From Lachnospiraceae bacterium (GTDB lineage: Bacteria; Bacillota; Clostridia; Lachnospirales; Lachnospiraceae), in the NCBI GenBank assembly GCA_009774535.1, contig VSNY01000021.1:1-35669 (forward strand): 35,669 nt of DNA. The letters run 5' to 3'. Positions 1 through 8,150 of the stretch are shown in pieces; position 1 is the first letter of the stretch, and each line of letters begins with the position of its first letter. Position numbers and translations under genes: made by a program. Under the pieces are notes generated by a model, which saw only the letters and a program-made list of their open reading frames with translations, made no database searches and had not been told where the DNA came from.

Positions 1-453
1 GTCGTGTACAGCTTTGCAAACGAAGTGTTCCGGGGAGACCGTAAAAAGACGGCGGCGCGCGTGACTGCTTCGATTGTGCTGACAATTTTTTGGGATGTGT
101 ATGATACGACAGCGCAGTTTTTGATTTTGCGCGGTTATGAAGCGAAGGCGTATTGTGCGAATGTCGTGCTGCCGATGGTCTGCTTTTTGCTGTATCGTAT
201 CTGGAAAGACAGCAAAGACCGCAGGCGCTGGGCGGAGCTGTTTCTGGCGGCTTTTGCAAGCGTCGCCGTTTCGATGTCTTCGCTTGTGCTTGTGCCTGCG
301 CTGATTGTTCTGATGATGCTTGCGCATCTGCTCGTGGAACGGCGGTGGGATACGGCCGTCGTGCGGCGCACGTTGTTATGCCTGATGCCAAATGTATGCT
401 ATTTAGTGGTATATTTTGCGTCAACCAGAGGCTGGCTGGTGATCAAAGTGTAG
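1..453 (+). CDS. Membrane protein, 3' part only (DUF6077-like?)
   Basis: The reading frame is open at the first base, so this is the C-terminal 150 residues of a longer integral membrane protein that begins outside the window. Visible hydrophobic segments lie near residues 25-45, 52-65, 80-108 and 128-142, separated by short Arg/Lys-rich loops such as KDSKDRRRW, a polytopic pattern. The position at the head of a sugar transferase, GT2 and LCP cluster suggests a role in polysaccharide assembly or a multi-pass glycosyltransferase-like protein. The pattern resembles DUF6077 membrane proteins from memory; no catalytic motif is visible in this fragment. A GTG at base 4 is an internal codon, not a convincing start, because no ribosome site can be seen before it. 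Confidence 0.6.
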   Translation, partial: VVYSFANEVFRGDRKKTAARVTASIVLTIFWDVYDTTAQFLILRGYEAKAYCANVVLPMVCFLLYRIWKDSKDRRRWAELFLAAFASVAVSMSSLVLVPALIVLMMLAHLLVERRWDTAVVRRTLLCLMPNVCYLVVYFASTRGWLVIKV

Positions 454-463
454 GATAGAATCT

Positions 464-494
464 GCAGCCGTTCCAGGATGACCGGAACGGCTGC
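464..494 (+). other. Intergenic hairpin between two membrane-protein genes
   Basis: Two perfect 11-base arms, GCAGCCGTTCC (464-474) and GGAACGGCTGC (484-494), flank a 9-base loop. There is no T-run after the right arm, so it is not a standard intrinsic terminator. It ends 6 bases before the ribosome site of the next gene and could act in mRNA processing or partial attenuation. Confidence 0.6.
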
Positions 495-513
495 CAAAAT
501 CCGGAGGTAGGAC

Positions 514-1317
514 ATGGCGGACGTTTTTTTGCAGTATCATGGAGATTCGCTGTATCTGGCCGCATTTGCAGCCAGTCTGGCATTTTTATACTGGAGAGAG
601 AAAAAGAAACAGGGCGCAGCCGGGAAGAAAGCGGTAACAGCGCTGCTGCTGGCAGTCGTTTTTGTCTTTAATGAGGCGGCTTATCAGATTGTCGGCAGGC
701 TGACGAACGCGACGACGTATTATCGGTTTTTTTGGATGCTTCCCGTTGTGTTTTTGCTTGCGTATACGTTTACGGAAGCGGTATTTGAAGGAAACAGGAT
801 ACAGAAGATCTTTGCGGCTGCGGCATTTTTACTGTGCCTTTTCGCAGGCGCGAATCTGTTTTTTTTAAACCGGGAGAATTATAATCGCCCGATAAACATC
901 TATGGGCTGGACCCGAATGTCATTACAATTGCGGATGCGATTATGGACGATTGGGACAGCGGACAAGGTCTTGCCAGGGGCAAAGACCAGCCGACAGCGG
1001 CATTTGATATGTATTTGGAATATCAGGTGCGTACGTATGAGCCGCGTATATTATGGGGGATTTCCAGGCAGGCGTATCTGTATCAGGCCAGGCATGGCTA
1101 TGATCATAAAAAATATGTGCGTCAGCAGCATATGATCGCTGCGGTTCATGAAGGGATTCAAAACGACGGCAAAGCGTTACGGCGCAGCCTGATCAAAAAC
1201 GGCGTGGATTATCTTGCGATCCGTTCGGAATTTGATATGGACAGCTATCTGGCTGCCATTTCCGTAATATCGGTTGCACAGAGTGATACTTATACATTAT
1301 ACAGGGTTATGCCATAA
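514..1317 (+). CDS. Membrane protein of polysaccharide locus, unknown function
   Basis: 267 residues. ATG at 514 follows a good ribosome site (GGAGG at 502-506). Four hydrophobic segments occur near residues 11-27, 40-58, 68-90 and 96-115, followed by a soluble C-terminal half of about 150 residues that is probably outside the cell. The second and third segments carry FNEAAYQIV and TTYYRFFWMLPVVF; a Tyr/Arg/Trp-Leu-Leu-Pro motif of this kind is common in unnamed Lachnospiraceae membrane proteins in glycan loci (from memory). The soluble part has no motif I recognise. It is probably co-transcribed with the partial gene upstream (60-base gap with a hairpin). Function unknown; a partner of the upstream membrane protein is an inference from position. 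Confidence 0.75.
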   Translation: MADVFLQYHGDSLYLAAFAASLAFLYWREKKKQGAAGKKAVTALLLAVVFVFNEAAYQIVGRLTNATTYYRFFWMLPVVFLLAYTFTEAVFEGNRIQKIFAAAAFLLCLFAGANLFFLNRENYNRPINIYGLDPNVITIADAIMDDWDSGQGLARGKDQPTAAFDMYLEYQVRTYEPRILWGISRQAYLYQARHGYDHKKYVRQQHMIAAVHEGIQNDGKALRRSLIKNGVDYLAIRSEFDMDSYLAAISVISVAQSDTYTLYRVMP

Positions 1318-1399
1318 CAAACGGGCATAGACCATCTGAAAGATACGGAGATGATAAGAAATCGATCAGAAGGGATAGGAAAGAAAGGAATTTGTGGGG

Positions 1400-1612
1400 A
1401 TGATCAAGGTGTATATTTGTCCGAAATGCGGCTGGATGAGGACGGTATCCCGCAGGAAAAATGTGGAATGTTACAAATGCGGGGAACAGGAAATGTTTCA
1501 GGTCAAACTTACATATGATAAATACAGTGAAATGACGTTGAAGGAACGGGAGGATTATGCAACCAGCTGGCTGTACATCCACCTGAGAAATTTAAAGGAG
1601 ATGCATGTATAG
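1400..1612 (+). CDS. Small zinc-ribbon protein
   Basis: 70 residues from ATG at 1400. A GTG at 1394 in the same frame is possible but lies only 3 bases from the ribosome site (AAAGGAA, 1384-1390), so the ATG is preferred. Two CxxC knuckles, CPKC near residues 8-11 and CYKC near 26-29, separated by a basic stretch, form a zinc ribbon. The C-terminal half is Tyr/Glu-rich without motif. The gene overlaps the start of the sugar transferase by 8 bases and its last codons contain that gene's ribosome site (AAAGGAG, 1594-1600), so the two are probably translationally coupled. A regulatory or metal-dependent scaffold role is possible but unproven. Confidence 0.75.
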   Translation: MIKVYICPKCGWMRTVSRRKNVECYKCGEQEMFQVKLTYDKYSEMTLKEREDYATSWLYIHLRNLKEMHV

Positions 1613-3014
1613 GAAAGATAACGTAGGCTGGGCGAAACATCTGGATTTTACGGTTCTGGACATTTTGCTGCTCCAGCTGGCATTTATAACAGGATATATT
1701 ATGCGCCACGGCTGGATGAATCCGTATGCCAGCGAGCCGTATCTGCGTCTTGCAGTGATACTTGTGCTGCTGAATCTGTGCGTGGTGTTTTTTAAGGAAT
1801 CTTATCAGGACATAATTAAACGTGACATGTTTACGGAGCTGGAGGAGGTGGCGGCGACCTGTACGATTATATTTGTCGGGATGCTCGTTTATCTGTATGC
1901 GGCGAAGATGTCAGCGGTTTATTCCAGAGAAAGCCTGTTTACTTTCTGGGGAATGTCGATTATTTATGAATACGTAGTACACTGTATTTATAAGCAGTTT
2001 TTACGTAACTATATTAAGAAGAAACGCAGCAATGCGGTGATGATCATACTGACGATGGACCGCTATGCAGAGGAATGTGTACGGGATTTTGAGCATGACA
2101 CATACCGGGACTTTGAGATTGGCGGCATTGTCGTCGTGGACATGCCCCGGAAAGGGGAGACGATCCGCGGCGTGCCGGTGGTGGCAAATGCGGATGATTT
2201 TTACGAATATGTCCGTACGCATGTGGTCGACGAGGTGTTTATCAACGGCAACACCAGGGATTCCAGCGAAGCGCTTGCCGCCCAGCTGATCGAGTATGGG
2301 ATTACCGTTCATTTTAACCTGATTCCGCAGACGGCGCTTATGCCGAATAAAGTACTGGAAAAATGCGGCAACTATATGGTACTAACGACGAGTATGCATA
2401 TCGCGTCGCCGCCGGAGATGTTTTTGAAACGTGTGATGGACATTGCGGGCAGTTTGGTGGGCCTGGTGGCGGCTGCGGTGGCGTTTGTGATTTTTGCTCC
2501 GGTCATTAAATCGCAGGCGCCCGGCCCGGTGCTGTTTTCCCAGGAACGCGTTGGGAAGAACGGACGCATTTTTCGTATTTATAAATTTCGCTCTATGTAT
2601 GTAGACGCGGAAGAGCGCAAACAGGATCTGATGGAACAGAATGAAATGGACGGTCTGATGTTTAAGATGACTGACGATCCCAGGATCTTTCCGGCCGGAC
2701 ACTTTATTCGGAAATATTCGATTGATGAACTGCCGCAGTTTTGGAATGTGCTGAAAGGGGAAATGAGCCTGGTCGGCACAAGGCCGCCGACCATCGATGA
2801 GGTCGGGCATTACCAGCTCCATCACAGAGGGCGGCTGGGCATTAAGCCCGGGCTGACCGGAATGTGGCAGGTCAGCGGGCGCAACGATATTACGGATTTT
2901 GAAAAGGTCGTGGCGCTGGATACACAATATATTTCGGAGTGGTCGTTAAGTCTGGATCTGAAAATCCTGTTTCGTACGATTCAGGTGGTATTATCAGGCG
3001 ATGGTTCAAAATAA
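1605..3014 (+). CDS. Polyprenyl glycosylphosphotransferase (initiating sugar transferase)
   Basis: 469 residues. The N-terminal 120 or so residues hold about four membrane segments, followed by a soluble CoA-binding-like region (about 140-260) and the bacterial sugar transferase domain (about 275-469). The latter opens with the KRVMDIAGS helix and a membrane segment, then shows SQERVGKNGRIFRIYKFRSM, the DELPQFWNVLKGEMSLVGTRP block and KPGLTGMWQVSGRN, all hallmarks of the PF02397 family (WbaP/EpsE/CpsE type). Members transfer a sugar-1-phosphate from a nucleotide sugar to undecaprenyl phosphate at the inner membrane face, the first step in repeat-unit assembly. Length and architecture are full. 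The start overlaps the zinc-ribbon gene. The exact sugar cannot be told from sequence. Confidence 0.95.
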   Translation: MYRKDNVGWAKHLDFTVLDILLLQLAFITGYIMRHGWMNPYASEPYLRLAVILVLLNLCVVFFKESYQDIIKRDMFTELEEVAATCTIIFVGMLVYLYAAKMSAVYSRESLFTFWGMSIIYEYVVHCIYKQFLRNYIKKKRSNAVMIILTMDRYAEECVRDFEHDTYRDFEIGGIVVVDMPRKGETIRGVPVVANADDFYEYVRTHVVDEVFINGNTRDSSEALAAQLIEYGITVHFNLIPQTALMPNKVLEKCGNYMVLTTSMHIASPPEMFLKRVMDIAGSLVGLVAAAVAFVIFAPVIKSQAPGPVLFSQERVGKNGRIFRIYKFRSMYVDAEERKQDLMEQNEMDGLMFKMTDDPRIFPAGHFIRKYSIDELPQFWNVLKGEMSLVGTRPPTIDEVGHYQLHHRGRLGIKPGLTGMWQVSGRNDITDFEKVVALDTQYISEWSLSLDLKILFRTIQVVLSGDGSK

Positions 3015-3046
3015 CGGCAGCATCCGGACAGAAAGGACGTGAGCGG

Positions 3047-3784
3047 ATGAAACGGGTATCCGTTGCAATGGCAGCTTATAACGGAGAAAAATATATCAGA
3101 TATCAAATCGATTCGATCCTGCAGCAGTTAGGGGATAAGGACGAGCTGGTCATTTCCGATGACGGTTCTTCTGATCGAACGGTCGAAATCGTCCGCTCTT
3201 ATGCGGCAGACGACCCGCGCGTACTCCTGCTGTCCGGCCCCGGACGCGGGATCAAACAAAATATTGCGCATGCCATAGCAAATACGCAGGGCGCTTATAT
3301 TTTTCTGGCAGATCAGGATGACGTATGGATGCCGGATAAGGTCGGACGCGTGCTTGCTGAGTTTCGGGAGAAAAAGTGTCATGTGATCGTTCATGACTGT
3401 ATTGTGACCGGGGAAGACCTGACACAAATCCTGTATCCGTCTTTTTTTGATTACCGCGGCCATGGCGCCGGAGTATGGCGCAATATCTGGAAAAATAAAT
3501 ATATCGGCTGCTGTATGGCTATCCGCAGGGAGCTGGTGCCGTATATTCTGCCGGTTCCGGATGATATCCAGATGCATGACCAGTGGATCGGCGTGATTAA
3601 TGACAGGCGCCGGGGAGGGTGCTGCTTTTTAAACGAGCCGCTGCTGTATTACCGCAGGCATGATGGGAATGTGTCTGATTTTAATAAAAATACAATACCA
3701 GTTATGATCCGAAACAGGCTGCTGTTCCTCTGGCGGCTGGTACAATCTGAATTACGAATGCAGAAAGGGAAAGAAAGGAAATGA
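3047..3784 (+). CDS. GT2 family glycosyltransferase
   Basis: 245 residues from ATG at 3047; the frame is open further upstream, but MKRVSVAMAAYNGEKY is the standard GT2 N-terminus and an AAAGGA site lies in front. The GT-A fold is evident: VAMAAYNG, the nucleotide-binding ELVISDDGSSDRT near residues 32-44, and ADQDDVWMPDKV near 88-99 with the DxD-like metal site. The family adds a sugar from a nucleotide donor to a lipid-linked acceptor at the cytoplasmic face. There is no transmembrane anchor. Its stop overlaps the next start as ATGA (3781-3784), which indicates coupling to the LCP gene. Related to rhamnosyl- and galactosyl-type transferases of capsule loci, but the donor is unknown. Confidence 0.93.
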   Translation: MKRVSVAMAAYNGEKYIRYQIDSILQQLGDKDELVISDDGSSDRTVEIVRSYAADDPRVLLLSGPGRGIKQNIAHAIANTQGAYIFLADQDDVWMPDKVGRVLAEFREKKCHVIVHDCIVTGEDLTQILYPSFFDYRGHGAGVWRNIWKNKYIGCCMAIRRELVPYILPVPDDIQMHDQWIGVINDRRRGGCCFLNEPLLYYRRHDGNVSDFNKNTIPVMIRNRLLFLWRLVQSELRMQKGKERK

Positions 3785-4941
3785 GTGCATCAAGATCAAA
3801 AAAGAAAAAACACAGAATTATTATTTTTACGATAGAAATCCTGCTGCTGCTGGTCGTGCTGGCATGCCTGTTCGTCTGGTCCAAATACCAGAAACTGGAC
3901 CATCAGCCGGATATGATCGGTACCGAGGACATTATTAACGAAGATCTGGACGAGTCCGTGCAGGAAGTGTTAAAAGGATATACCAATATTGCGTTATTCG
4001 GACTGGACAACCGGTCCAACGGCAGCTTTGATGCCGGGAACAGTGATGTTATTATGATCGCGAGCATTAACAATGATACGAAAGAAGTCAGACTGGTATC
4101 CGTATTCCGGGATACGTTTTTAAATGTCAGCAGTGACGGATCGTACAATTTCCGTAAGGCCAACTATGCTTATAATAAAGGCGGCGCAGAAGAAGCCATC
4201 CGAATGCTGAACCGCAATCTGGATCTGGATATCCAGGATTATGTCGTTGTAGACTTCCAGGCTGTGACGGAGGCGATTGACTTATTAGGCGGCGTTGAGG
4301 TGGAGATTGACGCGGCAGAAGCAAAGTGGATGGATTTTTATATTAATGAGACGGCGCGGGTGACAGGCCGGGAAGCACATTCGATTACCCAGCCGGGAAC
4401 GTATACCTTAGACGGCGTGCAGGCGACTTCATTCTGCCGGATCCGTTATACGGCGGGCGATGACTTCAAGCGCGCGCAGAGGCAGCGCGAGGTGATCTCC
4501 AAAATGGTGGCAAAGGCAAAAGCGGCGGATCTGTTAACGATCAACAAGATTATAGATTCCGTATTGGATGACATCAGCACGAATTTTACCGCAGGCGAAA
4601 TGATCTCTATGGCTGCCCAGCTGATGAGCTATGAACTGGCGGATACGACTGGTTTTCCGTTCCGGCTGACGACAGCGGATCTTGGAGGCAAAAAAGGTTC
4701 GGTCGTGATTCCGTGTGATCTGGTGACCAACGCAACCGATCTGCATAAGTATTTATTTAATGATTACAATTATACGCCTTCCAACACGGTTACCAGCTAT
4801 AGCCAGGCGATTGTTCAGGAGACTGGAAAAGGAGCGGATGATGCGGAAAATACAGGCGTGGAAGCAGATCATTACACAAAAGGAAGTCAGCAGTCTCATA
4901 CAGAATCTGAAACGTCTGCTGAAGATACAGCAGCGCAGTAA
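3781..4941 (+). CDS. LytR-CpsA-Psr (LCP) family glycopolymer ligase, first copy
   Basis: 386 residues. A basic cytoplasmic tail (SRSKKKKHR) and one membrane segment (about residues 12-33) precede the extracellular LCP domain (about 65-325). Family marks are NSDVIMIASINNDTK, LVSVFRDT with the conserved Arg-Asp, NYAYNKGG, and the basic FKRAQRQR that contacts the lipid pyrophosphate. LCP enzymes move undecaprenyl-linked glycopolymer onto peptidoglycan. The last 50 or so residues are Ser/Thr/Glu-rich and low complexity. The ATG sits in an ATGA overlap with the GT2 gene. It is a paralogue of the next gene, with nearly the same domain and similar C-terminal tail start (DYNYTPSNTV). SVFRDT replaces the commoner SIPRDT. 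Confidence 0.94.
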   Translation: MSASRSKKKKHRIIIFTIEILLLLVVLACLFVWSKYQKLDHQPDMIGTEDIINEDLDESVQEVLKGYTNIALFGLDNRSNGSFDAGNSDVIMIASINNDTKEVRLVSVFRDTFLNVSSDGSYNFRKANYAYNKGGAEEAIRMLNRNLDLDIQDYVVVDFQAVTEAIDLLGGVEVEIDAAEAKWMDFYINETARVTGREAHSITQPGTYTLDGVQATSFCRIRYTAGDDFKRAQRQREVISKMVAKAKAADLLTINKIIDSVLDDISTNFTAGEMISMAAQLMSYELADTTGFPFRLTTADLGGKKGSVVIPCDLVTNATDLHKYLFNDYNYTPSNTVTSYSQAIVQETGKGADDAENTGVEADHYTKGSQQSHTESETSAEDTAAQ

Positions 4942-5032
4942 GACATAAAACAGCGCACCAAGAACGGGCTTCACTCGTGTATGGCTTTTGGCGCATCGTT
5001 TTTACGGATGCAGAAAAGGAGGAGTATCGCAA

Positions 5033-6148
5033 TTGAGCAGTCATAAAAACAGCAAGAAAAAGAAACGCAGGAAACATAAGGTGATTATTGTTATTGTGGA
5101 AATAATCCTGCTGCTGGTCCTGCTGGCGGTTCTGTTTCTCTGGACCAAATATCAAAAGATCGAGCATGTGGATAATATTGAGACGCAGGATGTGGTGAAT
5201 GAAGATCTGGGCCAGACGACGCAGCAGGTACTGGAAGGGTTTACGAATATTGCGGTATTTGGTCTGGATAATGAAAAAAGCGGCGTGTTTACATCCGGAA
5301 ACAGTGATATGATTATGATCGCGAGTATCAATAACGATACCAAAGAAGTGAAAGTCGTGTCCGTATACCGCGACACCTATCTGAATGTAGGAACGATGGA
5401 AGACCCTTATTACTGGAAAGCCAATTATGCATACAACCATGGCGGCCCGGAGCAGGCGGTGCGTATGCTGAACCAGAACCTGGATCTGGATATTGCGGAT
5501 TATGTGGCGGTTGATTTTTATGCTGTGTGCAAAGTGATTGATCTGCTTGGCGGGCTGGAGATTAACGTAGAAGAAGGAATGATGGAAGAGATCAATATCT
5601 ATATTGCAGAAACAGCGGCTTATACCGGGCTGGAGCCGCATATGGTCGAGCATCCCGGCGTGCAGCTGCTGGACGGCGTGCAGGCGACGGCATACTGCCG
5701 CCTGCGTCATGACGCCAATGATTTCCGCCGTGCGCAGCGGCAGCGGGAAGTGCTGTCTAAAATGATTGAGAAAACGAAAGCTTCCAATATTTTTACGATT
5801 AATAAAATTATTAATGCGGTGCTGGAAGATATCAGCACAGACCTGACTGAAATGCAGATGATTTCTATGGCGTCGCAGCTGTTTAGTTATGAGCTGGCAG
5901 GTACGTCGGGATTTCCGTTTGATCTGTATACGTTTGATTTGACCAGGAAGTATATTGTAGCGCCGTGTGATCTGGAGAAGAATGTACGGGAACTGCATGC
6001 GTACTTGTTTGGGGAGTACAATTATACGCCGTCGAATACCGTGCTGGAACTTAGCAGGGCGATTGCGGACGATACCGGAAAAGGTGTCGGGGATGAGCAG
6101 GAAACCGGAGTGGCTGAGGATCCGTATGTGGGTGATGGGGAGGAATAA
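5033..6148 (+). CDS. LCP family glycopolymer ligase, second copy (TTG start)
   Basis: 371 residues. The frame is open from 4988, but a strong AAAAGGAGGA site (5014-5023) points to TTG at 5033, and the resulting N-terminus (SSHKNSKKKKRRKHK) aligns with that of the first copy. One membrane segment is at about residues 17-38, then the LCP domain with NSDMIMIASINNDTK, VVSVYRDT, NYAYNHGG and FRRAQRQR. It ends in the same EYNYTPSNTV block plus a short acidic tail. The two copies are clearly a tandem duplication that has diverged. A terminator follows at 6156-6187. The pair may attach the glycan made by this locus to peptidoglycan, possibly with different acceptor or polymer preference. Confidence 0.94.
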   Translation: MSSHKNSKKKKRRKHKVIIVIVEIILLLVLLAVLFLWTKYQKIEHVDNIETQDVVNEDLGQTTQQVLEGFTNIAVFGLDNEKSGVFTSGNSDMIMIASINNDTKEVKVVSVYRDTYLNVGTMEDPYYWKANYAYNHGGPEQAVRMLNQNLDLDIADYVAVDFYAVCKVIDLLGGLEINVEEGMMEEINIYIAETAAYTGLEPHMVEHPGVQLLDGVQATAYCRLRHDANDFRRAQRQREVLSKMIEKTKASNIFTINKIINAVLEDISTDLTEMQMISMASQLFSYELAGTSGFPFDLYTFDLTRKYIVAPCDLEKNVRELHAYLFGEYNYTPSNTVLELSRAIADDTGKGVGDEQETGVAEDPYVGDGEE

Positions 6149-6155
6149 GAAATGT

Positions 6156-6187
6156 AAAAAGCGGCCTGTTTTGTCAGGCTGCTTTTT
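6156..6187 (+). terminator. Intrinsic terminator, probably bidirectional
   Basis: Stem AAAAAGCGGCCTG (6156-6168) pairs with CAGGCTGCTTTTT (6175-6187) with one G-T pair and a 6-base loop. The A-run before and T-run after let it work for the LCP operon on the plus strand and for the convergent toxin-antitoxin operon on the minus strand. Confidence 0.9.
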
Positions 6188-6210
6188 ATATTGATTATTT
6201 GCAGTTTTGA

Positions 6211-6513
6211 TTAGAAATTACCAGGTGAATATCGCACTGTCACGATGATAACTTGTTTTTTTGCCTCGTCAATCCGGTAGATAACAGTGTAATTTTCTAC
6301 CAGTAGCTGACGGTATCCGCAGTTTGCATAGGTTCCCTGTCTGCGTTCCGGACAGCGGTAAGGCAGATGCGCAAGAGAGAAAACCTGTTCCTCAATCCGT
6401 TCCACAAGTGCAAGCGCAGTTTCTGGCTGTAGCAGGGTATCGGCAATATAAGCATAGATACCATCAAGATCCCGCAGTGCGCGGCTCATCAGGAAGACGT
6501 TGTATTTATCCAA
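6211..6513 (-). CDS. RelE/ParE family toxin (TTG start)
   Basis: 100 residues. The product has the compact RelE/ParE superfamily pattern: two N-terminal helices (SRALRDLDGIYAYIAD, about residues 10-25), then YRCPERR, a YRQLLVENYTVIYRID strand pair and the C-terminal IIVTVRYSPGNF. Proteins of this fold are mRNA-cleaving or gyrase-poisoning toxins; the helical N-terminus and the end of the protein look closer to ParE-like members, but activity cannot be told apart from sequence. The start is TTG at 6513-6511, preceded by GGAGG within the antitoxin end, and the genes overlap by 8 bases, so the toxin is translated downstream of its antitoxin as is usual for type II modules. Confidence 0.9.
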   Translation of the reverse strand: MDKYNVFLMSRALRDLDGIYAYIADTLLQPETALALVERIEEQVFSLAHLPYRCPERRQGTYANCGYRQLLVENYTVIYRIDEAKKQVIIVTVRYSPGNF

Positions 6514-6769
6514 AGTGTTTCCTCCTCAATGCCGCCAACGTCTCTTTTGCATCATAGAGTTGTCCATCCTGTTCAAATTCTGCCTCTGCCTCAGCAATCG
6601 CAACGTCCGTTTCGGCGGTTTCGATCATTGTTTCATAAGTTTCGATGCTCATGACAACTAGATCACCATATCCGTTCTTAGTGATGAATATCGGTTCCCG
6701 ACGGGCGTGGCAGATTTCTGAGATTTCATTTGTATTGCGTAAATCTGTGATTGGTCTGATCTGTGGCAT
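6506..6769 (-). CDS. Phd/YefM family antitoxin
   Basis: 87 residues. The N-terminal half shows the Phd/YefM DNA-binding fold: IRPITDLRN, an EISEICHARREPIFITKNGYGDLVVMSIETYE block (quoted in parts: EPIFITKNGYGDLVVMS near residues 26-42) and a helix. The acidic C-terminal half (EAEAEFEQDG) would wrap the toxin. An excellent AAGGAGGTGG ribosome site lies just upstream of ATG at 6769. Antitoxins of this family neutralise the toxin and autorepress the operon; a promoter with inverted A/T-rich sequence lies at 6790-6825. The pair is inserted between the LCP operon and a further glycan gene. Confidence 0.92.
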   Translation of the reverse strand: MPQIRPITDLRNTNEISEICHARREPIFITKNGYGDLVVMSIETYETMIETAETDVAIAEAEAEFEQDGQLYDAKETLAALRRKHFG

Positions 6770-6795
6770 TGCGCCACCTCCTTTCCATGCACGTT

Positions 6796-6825
6796 ATTAT
6801 AACATAATTATGTGCAAAACAGCAA
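6796..6825 (-). promoter_or_regulatory. Promoter of the toxin-antitoxin operon
   Basis: Read on the minus strand: TTGCTG (6825-6820), 18 bases, TATAAT (6801-6796), 27 bases before the antitoxin ATG. The stretch GCAC...GTGC around 6789-6815 is an imperfect inverted repeat overlapping the promoter and is a reasonable antitoxin operator. Confidence 0.7.
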
Positions 6826-6871
6826 GAGGTTACGCACGCACAGTGCTGGCATTTTCTATTATTTATAATAT

Positions 6872-6900
6872 TTGAAATTATCCCGCCATTATGGTATGAT
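6872..6900 (+). promoter_or_regulatory. Promoter of the rhamnosyltransferase-glmS unit
   Basis: TTGAAA (6872-6877), 17 bases, TATGAT (6895-6900). It lies 24 bases before the ATG of the glycosyltransferase, leaving a very short leader. Confidence 0.8.
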
Positions 6901-6923
6901 GGAACCAACAGGTGGTGAAGATT

Positions 6924-8150
6924 ATGAATCAGGTAAAAAAACCGCAGAACCGTCACATCCGGCATGTATTTATCATAGGATGTAAAGGGATACCTGCACA
7001 ATACGGCGGATTCGAGACATTTGTAGACAAACTGACGCAGTACCAGCAGGATCGGTGCATTCGCTATCACGTAGCCTGCGCTGCAGAGCCGGAAGATTAT
7101 CACCGGGAGAACGCGCGCTTTTACTGCCATCACGCGGAGTGTGTTGCATTTCCGTGGCGGCGCTTAGGGCCTGCGCGGGCGGTTACGTATGATTTGGATG
7201 CGCTGTGGTTTTTTATGCGGTATGCAGAAAAGAAGAAGATCCGGCACCCGGTTTTCTATGTTCTGGCCTGCCGGATTGGTCCGGCGGCGCGGGTGGTTCG
7301 CAGGCGCATAGATGCGATGGGCGGGCAGCTGTATGTAAACCCGGACGGGCATGAGTTTTTGCGGGCAAAGTGGAATGCCCTGATACGCCGTTACTGGAAG
7401 TATTCCGAACGTCTGATGGTAAAGCATGCCGGGCTGCTGATCTGCGACAGCAGGAATATGGAGACCTATATACGGGAAGAGTACGCCGCATACGATCCTA
7501 AGACCGTATTTATCGCATACGGTGCGGAAACATCCCCATCCGTGTTAGCGGACGATGATCCGAAGCTGACGGCATGGTATCAGAAGCATCAGCTGCAAAA
7601 GGATGGGTATTATCTTGTGGTCGGACGGTTTGTGCCGGAAAATAACTATGAGACAATGATTCGGGAATTTATGGCGTCTTCCACGACAAAGTCGTTTGCA
7701 TTGATTACGGATGTCAGCGGCGATTTTATGGAAAAGCTGAAGCAGCGCACCGGATTTGATCGCGATCCAAGGATTCGGTTTGTCGGGACGGTGTATGAGA
7801 AGGAACTGCTGAAAAAGATCCGGGAGCATGCTTATGGATATTTTCACGGGCATGAAGTCGGCGGGACGAATCCGAGTCTTTTGGAAGCGCTTGCCAGTAC
7901 CCGGCTGAACCTTCTGCTGGATGTGGGATTTAACCGGGAGGTTGCGGACAGCAGCGCGTTGTATTGGACGAAGGAAACGGGAAATCTGGCAGCTTTGATT
8001 GGCCGGGCGGATGGGATGTCCGCGGATGAGCGCATAGCGCTTGGCAGCCGCGCAAGGGAGCGGATTGAAAAATACTATAGCTGGGAATACATTACGGACA
8101 GATACGAACAGATTTTTAGCAAAAGGAGCAAAACATGTGTGGAATCGTAG
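6924..8150 (+). CDS. Cps2T-like (DUF1972) rhamnosyltransferase, GT4
   Basis: 408 residues from ATG at 6924, 8 bases after an AGGTGG site; GTG codons at 6912 and 6915 overlap that site and are unlikely. The N-terminus VFIIGCKGIPAQYGGFET and the following block are typical of DUF1972, the N-terminal domain of beta-1,4 rhamnosyltransferases such as pneumococcal Cps2T. The C-terminal half is a GT-B nucleotide-sugar domain with YYLVVGRFVPENNYE and HGHEVGGTNPSLLEALA, where the Glu is the usual GT4 donor-contact residue. It would add rhamnose to a lipid-linked acceptor in the cytoplasm. Its end overlaps glmS by 16 bases. It has its own promoter, separate from the glycan operon to the left, although the function fits that operon. 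Exact sugar specificity is inferred. Confidence 0.9.
   Translation: MNQVKKPQNRHIRHVFIIGCKGIPAQYGGFETFVDKLTQYQQDRCIRYHVACAAEPEDYHRENARFYCHHAECVAFPWRRLGPARAVTYDLDALWFFMRYAEKKKIRHPVFYVLACRIGPAARVVRRRIDAMGGQLYVNPDGHEFLRAKWNALIRRYWKYSERLMVKHAGLLICDSRNMETYIREEYAAYDPKTVFIAYGAETSPSVLADDDPKLTAWYQKHQLQKDGYYLVVGRFVPENNYETMIREFMASSTTKSFALITDVSGDFMEKLKQRTGFDRDPRIRFVGTVYEKELLKKIREHAYGYFHGHEVGGTNPSLLEALASTRLNLLLDVGFNREVADSSALYWTKETGNLAALIGRADGMSADERIALGSRARERIEKYYSWEYITDRYEQIFSKRSKTCVES

Noticed and set aside
4790..5998. 402-codon open frame on the minus strand
   Set aside because: It lies antisense to the two LCP genes, has no ribosome site, and its residue makeup (rich in His, Gln, Arg, Ile) is that of a shadow frame.
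8000..8134. glmS ribozyme
   Set aside because: The region is coding sequence of the overlapping rhamnosyltransferase, and no ribozyme core was seen.
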